Below, in pieces: positions 36,898 through 45,448 of a stretch of 64,000 nucleotides of DNA (the first letter of the stretch is position 1; every line of letters begins with the position of its first letter). Made by a program: the position numbers and the translations under genes. Below the pieces are notes generated by a model, which was given only the letters and a program-made list of their open reading frames with translations, searched no databases and was not told the DNA's origin. The stretch comes from Flectobacillus longus (GTDB lineage Bacteria; Bacteroidota; Bacteroidia; Cytophagales; Spirosomataceae): positions 1 to 64,000 of the forward strand of contig NZ_JASHIC010000025.1 of NCBI RefSeq assembly GCF_030056705.1, written 5' to 3'.

Positions 36898-38271
36898 CTA
36901 GCATTCTGTGGCACTCAATGCCAAGCCTGCTTCGGAGGTTTCTTTATATTTTTTAGACATATCTTTTCCTGTTGCCTTCATTACCTTAATAACACTATCG
37001 AGCGAGATTTTTTGTAAAGAGCTATCCCCTGCCGTTGCCAACAAAAACGCATTATAGGCTTTTACAGCACCCATCGCATTGCGCTCAATACATGGAATTT
37101 GGACATACCCCCCAATAGGGTCGCAAGTCATGCCTAAATGGTGTTCGATAGCAATTTCGGCTGCCGATTCCATAGCGTGAATACTTTTGGTAGCACAATA
37201 CGTCAACATCGCCGCTGCCATAGCCGAAGCCGAGCCAATTTCGCCCATACAACCCATCTCGGCACCCGAAATACTTGCATTATGTTTTACCAAAAAACCA
37301 ACAGCCGCAGCCGCCAACATTCCCTCACGCATCTCGTTGGGAGAATAATGAAAGTGATTTTTCAACAAATACGTAATGCCTGGAATAACACCAGATGCAC
37401 CTGACGTTGGGGCAGTAACTACGATATTCCCAGCAGCATTTTCTTCTGATGCTGCCAAACAATAAGCGTTCAAAAAGATAAGAAAACTATCACTCGTCAA
37501 AGCAAGTTTTTTGGCCTTTTCGTAAAGTAACGGTGCTTTTCTACGAAGCTTGATGGTGCCAGGCAATACTCGTTTGTCTTTCAATCCACGCTTTACTGCT
37601 TTGTGCATAAAGTCCAAAATGGCATCTGTTTTTTTGTCTATTTCTTTACGACTTGCTCCTGTCAAAGCTATTTCATTGGCATACATTAGTTCTGAAAGTG
37701 TCAAGCCATTACTTTGTAACTGTGCTTTCAACTCTTTCATATTGGTGTATGGATACGCAGGTGTAAGCGTACTCGTTGTTACTTTTTGACCCTTACGATA
37801 AATAAACCCACCTCCTACAGAATAGTATTCATGCTGAAGTACAACTTGCTCAGCACGAAGCAGTTTTAGTACCATAGTGTTGGCGTAAGGAGAGTCATAT
37901 TTTCCTTTTTCAAATACAATACTCTCAGCCGAAATAGGAATCTCTATTTCATGAACTTTTACGGGATACTGCTCTGTTGTGTCTTTGAGAAGAGTCGAAA
38001 ACAAAACAGGATCACAGGTTTCAGGAGTCCAGCCCAAAAGCCCAGCAATAACCGCTCGGTCGGTGCCGTGTCCTTTGCCTGTAGCACTCAATGAACCGTA
38101 TAAATGAATTTGGATTTGTAAAGAAGCGTCGATTTGGTTGGGAGAAAGCGCATTAAGTTCCTTTAAAAAATCGTACGAAGCTTTCATCGGTCCAATGGTA
38201 TGTGAACTCGATGGTCCTGGTCCAATTTTGAATAAATCAAAAATGGAAGTAGTAATAGGATTTTTTATCAT
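36898..38271 (-). CDS. sdaA: L-serine ammonia-lyase (serine dehydratase), iron-sulfur type
   Basis: 457 residues from the ATG giving MIKNPITTSIFDLFKIG; ten further residues upstream are unlikely. It deaminates L-serine to pyruvate. The single-chain form has the beta part with GPGPSSSHTIGPM near the start and the alpha part with TAPTSGASGVIPG, GCMGEIGSASAMAA and CDPIGGYVQIPCIERNA. These supply the three cysteines binding the catalytic [4Fe-4S] cluster. Cytoplasmic. Single gene; the divergent arsR has its own promoter. Confidence 0.95.
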   Translation of the reverse strand: MIKNPITTSIFDLFKIGPGPSSSHTIGPMKASYDFLKELNALSPNQIDASLQIQIHLYGSLSATGKGHGTDRAVIAGLLGWTPETCDPVLFSTLLKDTTEQYPVKVHEIEIPISAESIVFEKGKYDSPYANTMVLKLLRAEQVVLQHEYYSVGGGFIYRKGQKVTTSTLTPAYPYTNMKELKAQLQSNGLTLSELMYANEIALTGASRKEIDKKTDAILDFMHKAVKRGLKDKRVLPGTIKLRRKAPLLYEKAKKLALTSDSFLIFLNAYCLAASEENAAGNIVVTAPTSGASGVIPGITYLLKNHFHYSPNEMREGMLAAAAVGFLVKHNASISGAEMGCMGEIGSASAMAAAMLTYCATKSIHAMESAAEIAIEHHLGMTCDPIGGYVQIPCIERNAMGAVKAYNAFLLATAGDSSLQKISLDSVIKVMKATGKDMSKKYKETSEAGLALSATEC

Positions 38272-38463
38272 AGTTGTTGTTGAAGAAGTTCGTACCCACA
38301 CCCGCCAAAAACATAGCGTTTGGGACGACGAAATTAGAGATTTTTTATAAAATCATCATCAATACATAGTCTTATATTTTAAGATAATTTGGCACAATAA
38401 TCAAAGATTTTTCTACAAAACCAACAATGGTCTACCAATACACTAGATAAACTATTTTTTTAC

Positions 38464-38494
38464 TTTTAAATATGAATAAACAATCATATATTTG
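38464..38494 (+). promoter_or_regulatory. arsR promoter with overlapping operator dyad
   Basis: TTTT at 38464-38467, 19 bases, then TATATTTG at 38487-38494 (exact -7 consensus). Between them lies a dyad ATATGA-N8-TCATAT (38470-38475 and 38484-38489), the shape and AT-rich make-up of ArsR/SmtB operators. Bound there, the regulator would block its own promoter. The start would be near 38501, leaving a leader of about 100 bases. Confidence 0.65.
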
Positions 38495-38599
38495 TATAGT
38501 AAAGTTCTGATTTTGATGCTATAACACTCGTATCTTATGTTTCAATAAATTCAGAAATACTAAAATTATCCCTTGTAATCTATTAAAAATATTTTTGCT

Positions 38600-38908
38600 A
38601 TGGCAGCTGTAGCCTACAAAATCAACAAAGAGAAACTCGAAAAAGCCGCTTTTATTCTCAAAACGGTAGCACATCCTACGAGGTTAGCCATCGTAGATTT
38701 GTTGTCGATTCAAGAGCGCCTTTCAGTAAATGAAATATGTACGATTCTGGAATGTGAACAGTCACTACTTTCACATCATCTTATCAATATGAAATTAAAA
38801 GGAATTTTACGCTCAGAAAAGGATGGACTCAATGTATTCTATTCTTTAAAAGAACGTGATGTAACCAAGCTGATTGAATGTATTGAAAATTGTAATTGTA
38901 ATTTTTAG
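38600..38908 (+). CDS. ArsR-family metal-responsive-type repressor
   Basis: 102 residues, winged helix-turn-helix: FILKTVAHPTRLAIVDLL, SVNEICTILECEQSLLSHHLINMKLKGIL, NVFYSLKERDV. A cysteine in the recognition region (LECEQS) replaces the usual ELCVC pair, and the C terminus ends CIENCNCNF, a CxxxCxC cluster that could bind a soft metal or react with thiols. The inducer is unknown. No efflux or arsenate gene is next to it; the next plus-strand gene is a TPMT-like methyltransferase 135 bases on, beyond a terminator. Confidence 0.88.
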   Translation: MAAVAYKINKEKLEKAAFILKTVAHPTRLAIVDLLSIQERLSVNEICTILECEQSLLSHHLINMKLKGILRSEKDGLNVFYSLKERDVTKLIECIENCNCNF

Positions 38909-38941
38909 TACTAAAAACTTATCAATCTGAGAATTGATTTT

Positions 38942-38987
38942 GCCAGAAACCTTAAGATTTTGCTTATTTCTTTTCTGGCTTTTTTTA
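38942..38987 (+). terminator. Terminator of arsR
   Basis: 8-bp stem GCCAGAAA (38942-38949) with 38972-38979 and then eight T residues. The loop is long (22 bases), but the T-tract is strong. Confidence 0.7.
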
Positions 38988-39043
38988 CAAAAAATACATG
39001 AAAAAACATTCATATAATCATTTAGTTATAAGCTATCAGTAAT

Positions 39044-39625
39044 ATGACAAAAGAATATTGGAACGAACGATATGCCAAAGGGCAAACAGGCTGGGATTTG
39101 GGAACTGCCTCGCCTCCACTTGAAGAGTATATTAAACAATTGGATAATAAAGACCTAAAAATTCTTCTTCCTGGTTGTGGCAATGGCTATGAAGCATTGC
39201 TGATGGCCGAATTGGGCTTCAAAAACCTAACGATTTTGGACATTGCTCCTTTGGCTGTCGAGCAATTGCAAAATCGCTTGAGAAATTATCCAACTGTAAG
39301 AATTCTTTGCGAGGACTTTTTTACGCACCAAGACCAGTATGATTTAATTTTAGAACAAACTTTTTTTTGCGCCTTACCTCCAAGTATGCGAGAACAATAT
39401 GTGCAAAAAATGTCTGAGCTGCTAAAGCCCGAAGGTAAACTTGTCGGTGTATTATTTGCCTCAGAATTTGATAAAGCAGGACCACCATTTGGCGGCACGA
39501 CAGAGGAATACCTACAACTATTTAGTCCTTATTTTATTGATGCTATTTTGGAACCATGCCATAATTCAATTCGCCCACGCCAAGGCAATGAGTTATTTGT
39601 CAAATGGGTAAAAAAGGACTTGTAA
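39044..39625 (+). CDS. TPMT-like SAM-dependent methyltransferase
   Basis: 193 residues of the thiopurine methyltransferase-like class. Typical N-terminal YWNERYAKGQTGWDLGTASPPL, SAM-binding LLPGCGNGYEALLMAELGF, then LDIAPLAVEQL and LILEQTFFCALPPSMR (acidic-aromatic active-site stretch), and PPFGGTTEEY near the end. Bacterial members methylate thiols, selenium or tellurium oxyanions. Substrate unknown. The proximity to a cysteine-rich ArsR is suggestive but they are not one transcript. Confidence 0.88.
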   Translation: MTKEYWNERYAKGQTGWDLGTASPPLEEYIKQLDNKDLKILLPGCGNGYEALLMAELGFKNLTILDIAPLAVEQLQNRLRNYPTVRILCEDFFTHQDQYDLILEQTFFCALPPSMREQYVQKMSELLKPEGKLVGVLFASEFDKAGPPFGGTTEEYLQLFSPYFIDAILEPCHNSIRPRQGNELFVKWVKKDL

Positions 39626-39647
39626 GTATTAATGCTAAATAAATTTG

Positions 39648-39750
39648 CATTAGGCTGTAAGCTATAGGCATTAGGCAAAAAAGCTTAAATTATTTCATGA
39701 AAAATTCTTTTCAACTTTTAGCCTACAGCATAAAGTCTAGAGCCTAATAC
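39648..39750. repeat. Family B repeat, copy 2
   Basis: 'gcattaggctgtaagctataggcattaggcaaaaaagct' and 'tcaacttttagcctacagca', as in copy 1 with scattered changes. It follows the methyltransferase stop. Confidence 0.65.
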
Positions 39751-39765
39751 GGGTAAAATAAGATT

Positions 39766-39812
39766 GTTTTATTATCTAGTTTGAGACTAAGTCTTGAACT
39801 AGATAATAAAAC
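39766..39812. terminator. Inverted repeat ahead of the thioredoxin gene
   Basis: 16-bp stem GTTTTATTATCTAGTT (39766-39781) with 39796-39812, loop about 13 bases. Then two direct copies of 'ctattaac(t/c)aataac' at about 39818-39851. AT-rich, so a weak terminator or a protein-binding dyad; which one is open. Confidence 0.45.
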
Positions 39813-39882
39813 GACCTTCTATTAACTAATAACAGTTTTCTATTAACCAATAACGGCTTGAAGCCAATAGCCAATTAATATC

Positions 39883-40182
39883 ATGAACAGTTCATTTGAA
39901 AATATTATCAACTCAGACAAGCCTGTTTTAGTTGATTTTTTTGCCACTTGGTGTGGCCCATGCAAAACTATGGCACCTATTTTAGAAGATCTCAAAAAAC
40001 GATTAGGTGAGGATATAAAAATCATTAAAATAGATGTAGACAAAGCTCAGTCGCTAGCTCAAGAACTTAGAATTAGTGGCGTACCTACATTAATATTATA
40101 CAAAAATGGACAGCAAGTATGGCGACAGTCGGGTGTAATTCCTGTACATCAATTAGAACAAACTGTAAAGCAATTTGCTTAA
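39883..40182 (+). CDS. trxA: Thioredoxin
   Basis: 99 residues, the classical thioredoxin fold without signal peptide: VLVDFFATWCGPCKTMAP with active site WCGPC, IDVDKAQSLAQELRISGVPTLILYKNGQ with the cis-proline, and a terminal helix. It reduces cytoplasmic disulfides. Single gene, preceded by an inverted repeat at 39766. Confidence 0.93.
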   Translation: MNSSFENIINSDKPVLVDFFATWCGPCKTMAPILEDLKKRLGEDIKIIKIDVDKAQSLAQELRISGVPTLILYKNGQQVWRQSGVIPVHQLEQTVKQFA

Positions 40183-40212
40183 TTTTATCTAATACTTACG
40201 GGCTGTAACTGG

Positions 40213-40250
40213 CTCTTCACACTTTGGGTCTTTGACTCTTTGTGCCATTT
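40213..40250. repeat. Family C 'CTTTGTGCC' words
   Basis: 'actttgggtctttgactctttgtgcc', the second site of the words seen at 24771 and 62260. Between trxA and the DUF983 gene. Confidence 0.35.
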
Positions 40251-40321
40251 TACCTACATTTGACCCACATATTTATTTGTACTTATCTTTAATATTAACG
40301 AATTATTATTTAAAGAACTTT

Positions 40322-40708
40322 ATGGAAGAAGAAAGCCAACTTGGAGCCATGGTTAAGGCTAAATGCCCTCAATGCCGTCAGGGAAAATTGTTTACACATC
40401 CGTGGTGGAATATCTTGAAATTTGACAAAATGTACGAGCATTGTTCCGAATGTGGTTTGCGTTATGAACGAGAGCCAGGTTTTTTCTTTGGTGCTATGTA
40501 TGTTAGCTATGCCTTTACGGTAGCCATTATGTTAATAGGTGGCGTGGTTATCTATAATTTTTTTGGTGACCCAGAACCCCTTGGATACATTATCCCAATT
40601 GTCTTGATTTCATTAATATTTGTTCCTTTTAATTTTCGAATTTCAAGGGTCTTATTTCTTACTATTTTTTCTGGAATAAAGTATAAAAATCATAAAAAAG
40701 ACCTGTAA
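40322..40708 (+). CDS. DUF983 membrane protein
   Basis: 128 residues from ATG 40322 (MEEESQLGAMVKAKCP). Two CxxC pairs form a likely zinc ribbon (CPQCRQGKLFTHP and CSECGLRYEREPGFFFGAMYVSYAF), followed by two membrane helices (FTVAIMLIGGVVIYNFF, IIPIVLISLIFVPFNF) and the tail RISRVLFLTIFSGIKY. Exactly the DUF983 plan. Function unknown. Confidence 0.88.
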   Translation: MEEESQLGAMVKAKCPQCRQGKLFTHPWWNILKFDKMYEHCSECGLRYEREPGFFFGAMYVSYAFTVAIMLIGGVVIYNFFGDPEPLGYIIPIVLISLIFVPFNFRISRVLFLTIFSGIKYKNHKKDL

Positions 40709-40731
40709 AATCTTATAATCAATTACTTTTG

Positions 40732-40769
40732 CACTAGGGATTCTCTACCAAAGTAGTAGACTCCTAGTG
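40732..40769 (+). terminator. Hairpin after the DUF983 gene
   Basis: CACTAGG at 40732-40738 pairs with CCTAGTG at 40763-40769 and the inner bases partly pair (TCTCTAC/GTAGTAGA). No T-tract; possible terminator or RNA end. Confidence 0.35.
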
Positions 40770-40799
40770 TAAACAGTATTTCTTTCCAAGATTGATTAA

Positions 40800-41522
40800 A
40801 TGAGATTTAAAATTATCCTATGTACCCTTTGGGTATGTGCATCTTGTTGTGCCCAAGCCCAAAACTATAACCACTCTAGCATCTGGACTCGCTTTGCGCT
40901 TCAAAAGAAAATCTATAAGAATTTTGAGATCAATCTTGAGTATCAGTACAGACGTCAAAACGATTATCGTAAAACTTTTTTTAACCCAACAGCACTCCCA
41001 TTGATGGAAGCTTACCGACTTGGGTTGGTCCACCGAGGGCAAACTCTTGTGGTATCGTTATTTCCTTCCTTTTTTCATTCATACCAGCTTTATGCCAAAC
41101 CATCGGATTTTAGCAAAAAAGATCGTTGGGAATTTCGTCCTTTTTTGATGGCTGAATGGTTACATACACTCAGTCCAAAATGGCTAGTTAGGCTACGAGG
41201 TGGCTACGAATACCGCCTTTTCAAAAACGATGATAATGCTTGGAACGAATCCCAAGGACGTGCTAGATTGAGAGGGCAATTGCGCTATATTCTCAATTCG
41301 AAAAACAATGTTTTTATTAGTGAAGAATTACTACAAAACGTATCTCCCAATATCCCTGCCAATTCATTTAGTCAAAATCAGGCTTATCTAGGGTATTCTC
41401 ATAACTTTTCGCCACATTTTACCATCGAAACAGGTTATATGTGGAATCACCGACAACGTAGTTCTCTTATCGAATTTGATGAAGAACATAGTATTCAAGC
41501 ACATTTTATTGTACGGCTGTAA
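40800..41522 (+). CDS. DUF2490 outer-membrane protein
   Basis: 240 residues with signal peptide MRFKIILCTLWVCASCCAQA. The start of the mature part (SSIWTRFALQKKIYKNFEINLEYQYRRQND) and the amphipathic strands with aromatic girdles (WEFRPFLMAEWLH, WLVRLRGGYEYRLF, FTIETGYMWNHRQRS) are typical of DUF2490 beta-barrels. It ends in FIVRL. Function unknown. About 80 bases separate it from the DUF4450 gene, so they may be co-transcribed. Confidence 0.82.
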   Translation: MRFKIILCTLWVCASCCAQAQNYNHSSIWTRFALQKKIYKNFEINLEYQYRRQNDYRKTFFNPTALPLMEAYRLGLVHRGQTLVVSLFPSFFHSYQLYAKPSDFSKKDRWEFRPFLMAEWLHTLSPKWLVRLRGGYEYRLFKNDDNAWNESQGRARLRGQLRYILNSKNNVFISEELLQNVSPNIPANSFSQNQAYLGYSHNFSPHFTIETGYMWNHRQRSSLIEFDEEHSIQAHFIVRL

Positions 41523-41602
41523 AGTATGCTGTCTTTGGATAAGCATGACGCTTTTATGATGATAGCTCCTTTTATTTGTATTTTCAATAAAATGCTATTT
41601 TC

Positions 41603-44600
41603 ATGAAATCGAAAAAACTAAATCTATTCTTAAAACTTTTCTGTATAGGGTATATATGCCTATTTTCTTTTACTCAAAATACCTTTTCACAAGAACTTTA
41701 TCCTTTACAACTTTCTCCAAAAACATGGCATAACCATGAACTAGAATTACGCTATCGTCCCGAAGGAAAAGACTTTGTAATTACAAATGGCAAGCGGCTA
41801 TTTACACGAGCACTTTATGGTACAAACACTGCCTTTCGTATCGAAACAGGTGACCGTCCTGAATTTGCACTCTATATGCCAGGTATGGGAGGCAACTTCA
41901 AACTGGGGATTTCGGTAAACCAACAAAGTAAATGGCTAACTCAAGCCGATAGTATTATTGCACGCTATCGAGCTGGCGCAAGGCTCTATACCATCAAAGA
42001 TGCTTTATTAGGAAATGGTATTCTCGAAATTGAGATTTTAGCCTTGTCCGATGCCGAAGGGTTTGTTCTGAAAACCCAGTTTAAAAATACCCCTCAATCT
42101 ACCGAGTTATATTGGGCATTTGGGGGAGCAACGGGCAAAAAGTTTTCTAGAGATGGAGATATGGGACCCGACCCAGAATCAAACTTTTATTTACAGGCTA
42201 CTAATTGCAAAGACAATCAATATTTGATTTCTGAAAAAGGAAAATTTATTCTCAAATATGGCACTGGCTTGCCAGCCACAGGCGATGGTCGATATTTTAC
42301 AGAAGATGCCAAACAGCCTATAAAACCAAGCAAAGAGCAAACGCTCCAAGGTACATTCCCTAACGAATCAGAACTTAAGGTGGTAGATGCACAGGCCTTG
42401 GCTTCTCCCCTATCCTTATATCAATCACAAGCCGAAAAAGCTCCTATCATTTGTGGAAAACTAGTTGTAACAAACCAATCCGAATATTTCTTTACAATTT
42501 ATAATCCCACTACCAAAGCCAACATTCAGTATGATGAGTTACCACGTGTTTTTCAAGAAGCCGAAAATACTCGTGCAACCTTAGCTAATCGTATCCAGCT
42601 CAATACACCAGACCCATTTATCAATACCATTGGAGGTACTCTAGCTGTTGCCTCTGATGCCATTTGGGATGCACCCACCTATATGCACGGTTCAATTGGT
42701 TGGCGGATGCGCTTGCCAGGTTGGCGCGGACCATACACCGCCGACGTGCTGGGCTGGCACGACAGAGCCAAAACCCATTTTGAAGCTTATGCTTTATCGC
42801 AATTTACCACGCCACTTTCTGGATCTATCAAGCCCGATAGTGCAATGCACTTTGCCCGAAGTACCGAAAAATCGGGTATAGGAATGTTTAGCAATGGTTA
42901 TATTAATCGAGACCCGAATGGCACTAACCTACGTCCACACCATTACGATATGAATTTGGTGTATATCGACCAGTTACTCCGCCATTTTGCTTGGACAAAA
43001 GATACTACTTTCATGCGCCAAACATGGTCGGTCATCAAAAGGCATTTGGACTGGGAAGTAAGAAATTTTGACATAGATAAAAATAATCTATTTGATGCCT
43101 ACGCAGCCATTTGGGCAAGTGATGCCCTCCAATATAGCGGTGGGGATGTCACACACACTTCGGCTTATAATTATTTGGGGTTCAAAAAAGCCGCACAAAT
43201 AGCCAAACTAATGGGCGATAATCCAAAGCCTTATCTCGAAAAAGCAGAGAAGATTTTGAAAGCTATGAATCAAATTTTATGGATGCCACAAAAAGGTACT
43301 TTTGCCGAGTTTAAAGATGCTCTAGGGAATAAGTTACTTCATCCTTCAGCGGGCATTTGGACGATTTATCATAGTATTGACTCAGAAGTACCTAACAAAT
43401 TCCAAGCCTATCAAATGCTTAGATATGTAGACAACGAAATTCCACATATCCCCATTAGAGCGAAGGGGCTGGAAGACAAAGGTTACTATACACTTTCTAC
43501 CACCAACTGGATGCCTTATATGTGGTCGCTCAATAATGTAGCTCTGGCTGAATCGATGCACATTATTTTAGCTAACTGGCAAGCTGGTCGTACAGACGAA
43601 GCCTTCAAACTATTCAAAAGCGAAGTATTACAGTCGATGTATTTGGGTGGTAGTCCTGGCAATATTGTTCAGATTTCGGCTTTTGATGCCATTCGTAGCG
43701 AGGCTTATCGAGATTTTGCAGACCCCATTGGTATGTTCTCTCGAGCCTTGGTCGAAGGGCTTTTTGGTATCGTTCCTGATGCACTAAATAATACGCTATT
43801 GATTCGCCCAGGGCTACCTGCAACTTGGGATTATGCTTCTTTCAAAACACCAGATATTAGTTTTGATTTTAAAAGAAAACAAAAAACGGATACTTATCTT
43901 ATTGCTCCTACACTTCCTACGGCTTTAGATTTTAAATTTCAAGTATTAGCTCAAGGACAAGTGGGGCAATTAGTCGTAAATGGGAAAAAAGTTACATGGA
44001 AAAATCTTAACCAATCTGTAGGGAAGCCAACCATTGAAATCTCACTTCCTAATTTACCACAATATAAAATTGTTATTCAATGGAAAGGAGAAAAGCCTAT
44101 TTTACCCAAAACCGCAAAAACCTACACGAATCAGGCAGTTATTAGTCAACGTTTTGCAAACGCAAAAGTCATAAAGATTTTTGATGCCCAAAAAGCATTA
44201 AGAAATATACAAATAGCCCAAAATCAGTTCTCTGCTCAAATACAAGCCCCAGAGGGTAATTACACGGTTTTTGCACAACTTCAACAAGGCAGCTTATCTT
44301 GGTGGGTGCCTATATGTTTCAAGGTAAAACCTGCTATTGAATTGGTAAGTAGCAATAATACTGAGGATAATGTTTCAGTCTTTCGTCTCCAAAATCATAC
44401 AAAAGCAAATATCAAAGCACAAATACTTTGTCATGATTTTAAGAAAACAGTAAGCATAGAAGCAGAAAAATTATCTGAAGAAATCATCATTCCACTCACT
44501 AGCCTACTTTGTGGGACGAACAAAGTAAGTATTGTTTTTGAGAAAAATAAAACACTTGAAACTACCTTGATTAATTGGCAAGGTAAACTACAGCTTCGTC

Positions 44601-45304
44601 AAGAATCAGTTGACCTTTCTGCCTTTTTTAATGATCAAGTCACTCAAATTTTTCAAAATAAATACCTTTCCCCACGTCCACAAGCTACGACTTTGCAGTT
44701 GCCTTGGCAAGGCATTGGAGACTGGCCACATCCTCATGAAAGTTTTGAGGTAAAAGATGAAGGTTTAAGAAAATTAGCTCAAGCCAATGACCACATTCAG
44801 TTGACACAAGGTATTCGTTTCAAAACACCTTCTGCAAGTAATAACATTGTCTTTACTTCGCAATGGGATAATTATCCTAAATACCAAACGATTCCTTTAT
44901 CAGGAAGAGCCTCTCATGTTTGGTTTTTGATGGCTGGCTCGACCAACCCTATGCAAAGCCAGCTAGAAAACGGGCAAATTGTTGTTGAATACACCGATGG
45001 AACAGAAGAGCAACTAGCATTGCGTAATCCCGAAACATGGTGGCCTATAGACCAAGATTATTTCACTGACGATTTTGCTTTCAAACTAAAGCAAGCACGT
45101 CCGATTAGAATACATCTTGCGACTGGAAAGGTTGTAGATGGACAAGAATCCAAGGCGTTTTGGAATGGTAAAAAGATAGAAGGAGGTGCAGCAACAGTAT
45201 TAGATATGCCTCTCAATCCTAAAAAGACCCTTAAAAGTCTCACAATCAAAACCCTTACCAACGATGTAGTAATTGGTTTGATGAGCATAACACTAGGACA
45301 TTAG
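41603..45304 (+). CDS. DUF4450 family secreted glycoside-hydrolase-like protein
   Basis: 1233 residues with signal peptide around LFCIGYICLFSFTQNTFS. The N-terminal third (ELYPLQLSPKTWHNHELELRYRPEG...NGKRLFTRALYGTNTAFRIETGDRP) is the DUF4450 beta-sandwich region. About residues 340-780 look like an (alpha/alpha)6 toroid as in six-hairpin glycosidases (DAIWDAPTYMHGSIGWRMRLPGWRG, DYDM-type loops, TNWMPYMWSLNNVALAES). The C terminus is again beta-rich. Likely a periplasmic or surface enzyme for plant or algal polysaccharide, but catalytic residues cannot be assigned. No SusCD pair is nearby. Confidence 0.78.
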   Translation: MKSKKLNLFLKLFCIGYICLFSFTQNTFSQELYPLQLSPKTWHNHELELRYRPEGKDFVITNGKRLFTRALYGTNTAFRIETGDRPEFALYMPGMGGNFKLGISVNQQSKWLTQADSIIARYRAGARLYTIKDALLGNGILEIEILALSDAEGFVLKTQFKNTPQSTELYWAFGGATGKKFSRDGDMGPDPESNFYLQATNCKDNQYLISEKGKFILKYGTGLPATGDGRYFTEDAKQPIKPSKEQTLQGTFPNESELKVVDAQALASPLSLYQSQAEKAPIICGKLVVTNQSEYFFTIYNPTTKANIQYDELPRVFQEAENTRATLANRIQLNTPDPFINTIGGTLAVASDAIWDAPTYMHGSIGWRMRLPGWRGPYTADVLGWHDRAKTHFEAYALSQFTTPLSGSIKPDSAMHFARSTEKSGIGMFSNGYINRDPNGTNLRPHHYDMNLVYIDQLLRHFAWTKDTTFMRQTWSVIKRHLDWEVRNFDIDKNNLFDAYAAIWASDALQYSGGDVTHTSAYNYLGFKKAAQIAKLMGDNPKPYLEKAEKILKAMNQILWMPQKGTFAEFKDALGNKLLHPSAGIWTIYHSIDSEVPNKFQAYQMLRYVDNEIPHIPIRAKGLEDKGYYTLSTTNWMPYMWSLNNVALAESMHIILANWQAGRTDEAFKLFKSEVLQSMYLGGSPGNIVQISAFDAIRSEAYRDFADPIGMFSRALVEGLFGIVPDALNNTLLIRPGLPATWDYASFKTPDISFDFKRKQKTDTYLIAPTLPTALDFKFQVLAQGQVGQLVVNGKKVTWKNLNQSVGKPTIEISLPNLPQYKIVIQWKGEKPILPKTAKTYTNQAVISQRFANAKVIKIFDAQKALRNIQIAQNQFSAQIQAPEGNYTVFAQLQQGSLSWWVPICFKVKPAIELVSSNNTEDNVSVFRLQNHTKANIKAQILCHDFKKTVSIEAEKLSEEIIIPLTSLLCGTNKVSIVFEKNKTLETTLINWQGKLQLRQESVDLSAFFNDQVTQIFQNKYLSPRPQATTLQLPWQGIGDWPHPHESFEVKDEGLRKLAQANDHIQLTQGIRFKTPSASNNIVFTSQWDNYPKYQTIPLSGRASHVWFLMAGSTNPMQSQLENGQIVVEYTDGTEEQLALRNPETWWPIDQDYFTDDFAFKLKQARPIRIHLATGKVVDGQESKAFWNGKKIEGGAATVLDMPLNPKKTLKSLTIKTLTNDVVIGLMSITLGH

Positions 45305-45391
45305 TGAGTGTTGAGTTGGGAGTGCGGAGTTGAGATTTGTCCTTGATACATTTTTTGCAGTTCTTCAGTGACTGAAAGCCAACAGCCAATA

Positions 45392-45427
45392 AAAAGGCTC
45401 TGCCAACAAAAGTTAGCAGAGCCTTTT
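45392..45427 (-). terminator. Terminator of rpsA
   Basis: Perfect 12-bp stem AAAAGGCTCTGC (45392-45403) with 45416-45427; T-rich on the minus strand. About 22 bases past the rpsA stop. Confidence 0.88.
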
Positions 45428-45448
45428 AGTATGCTTAATCAGAGAGGA

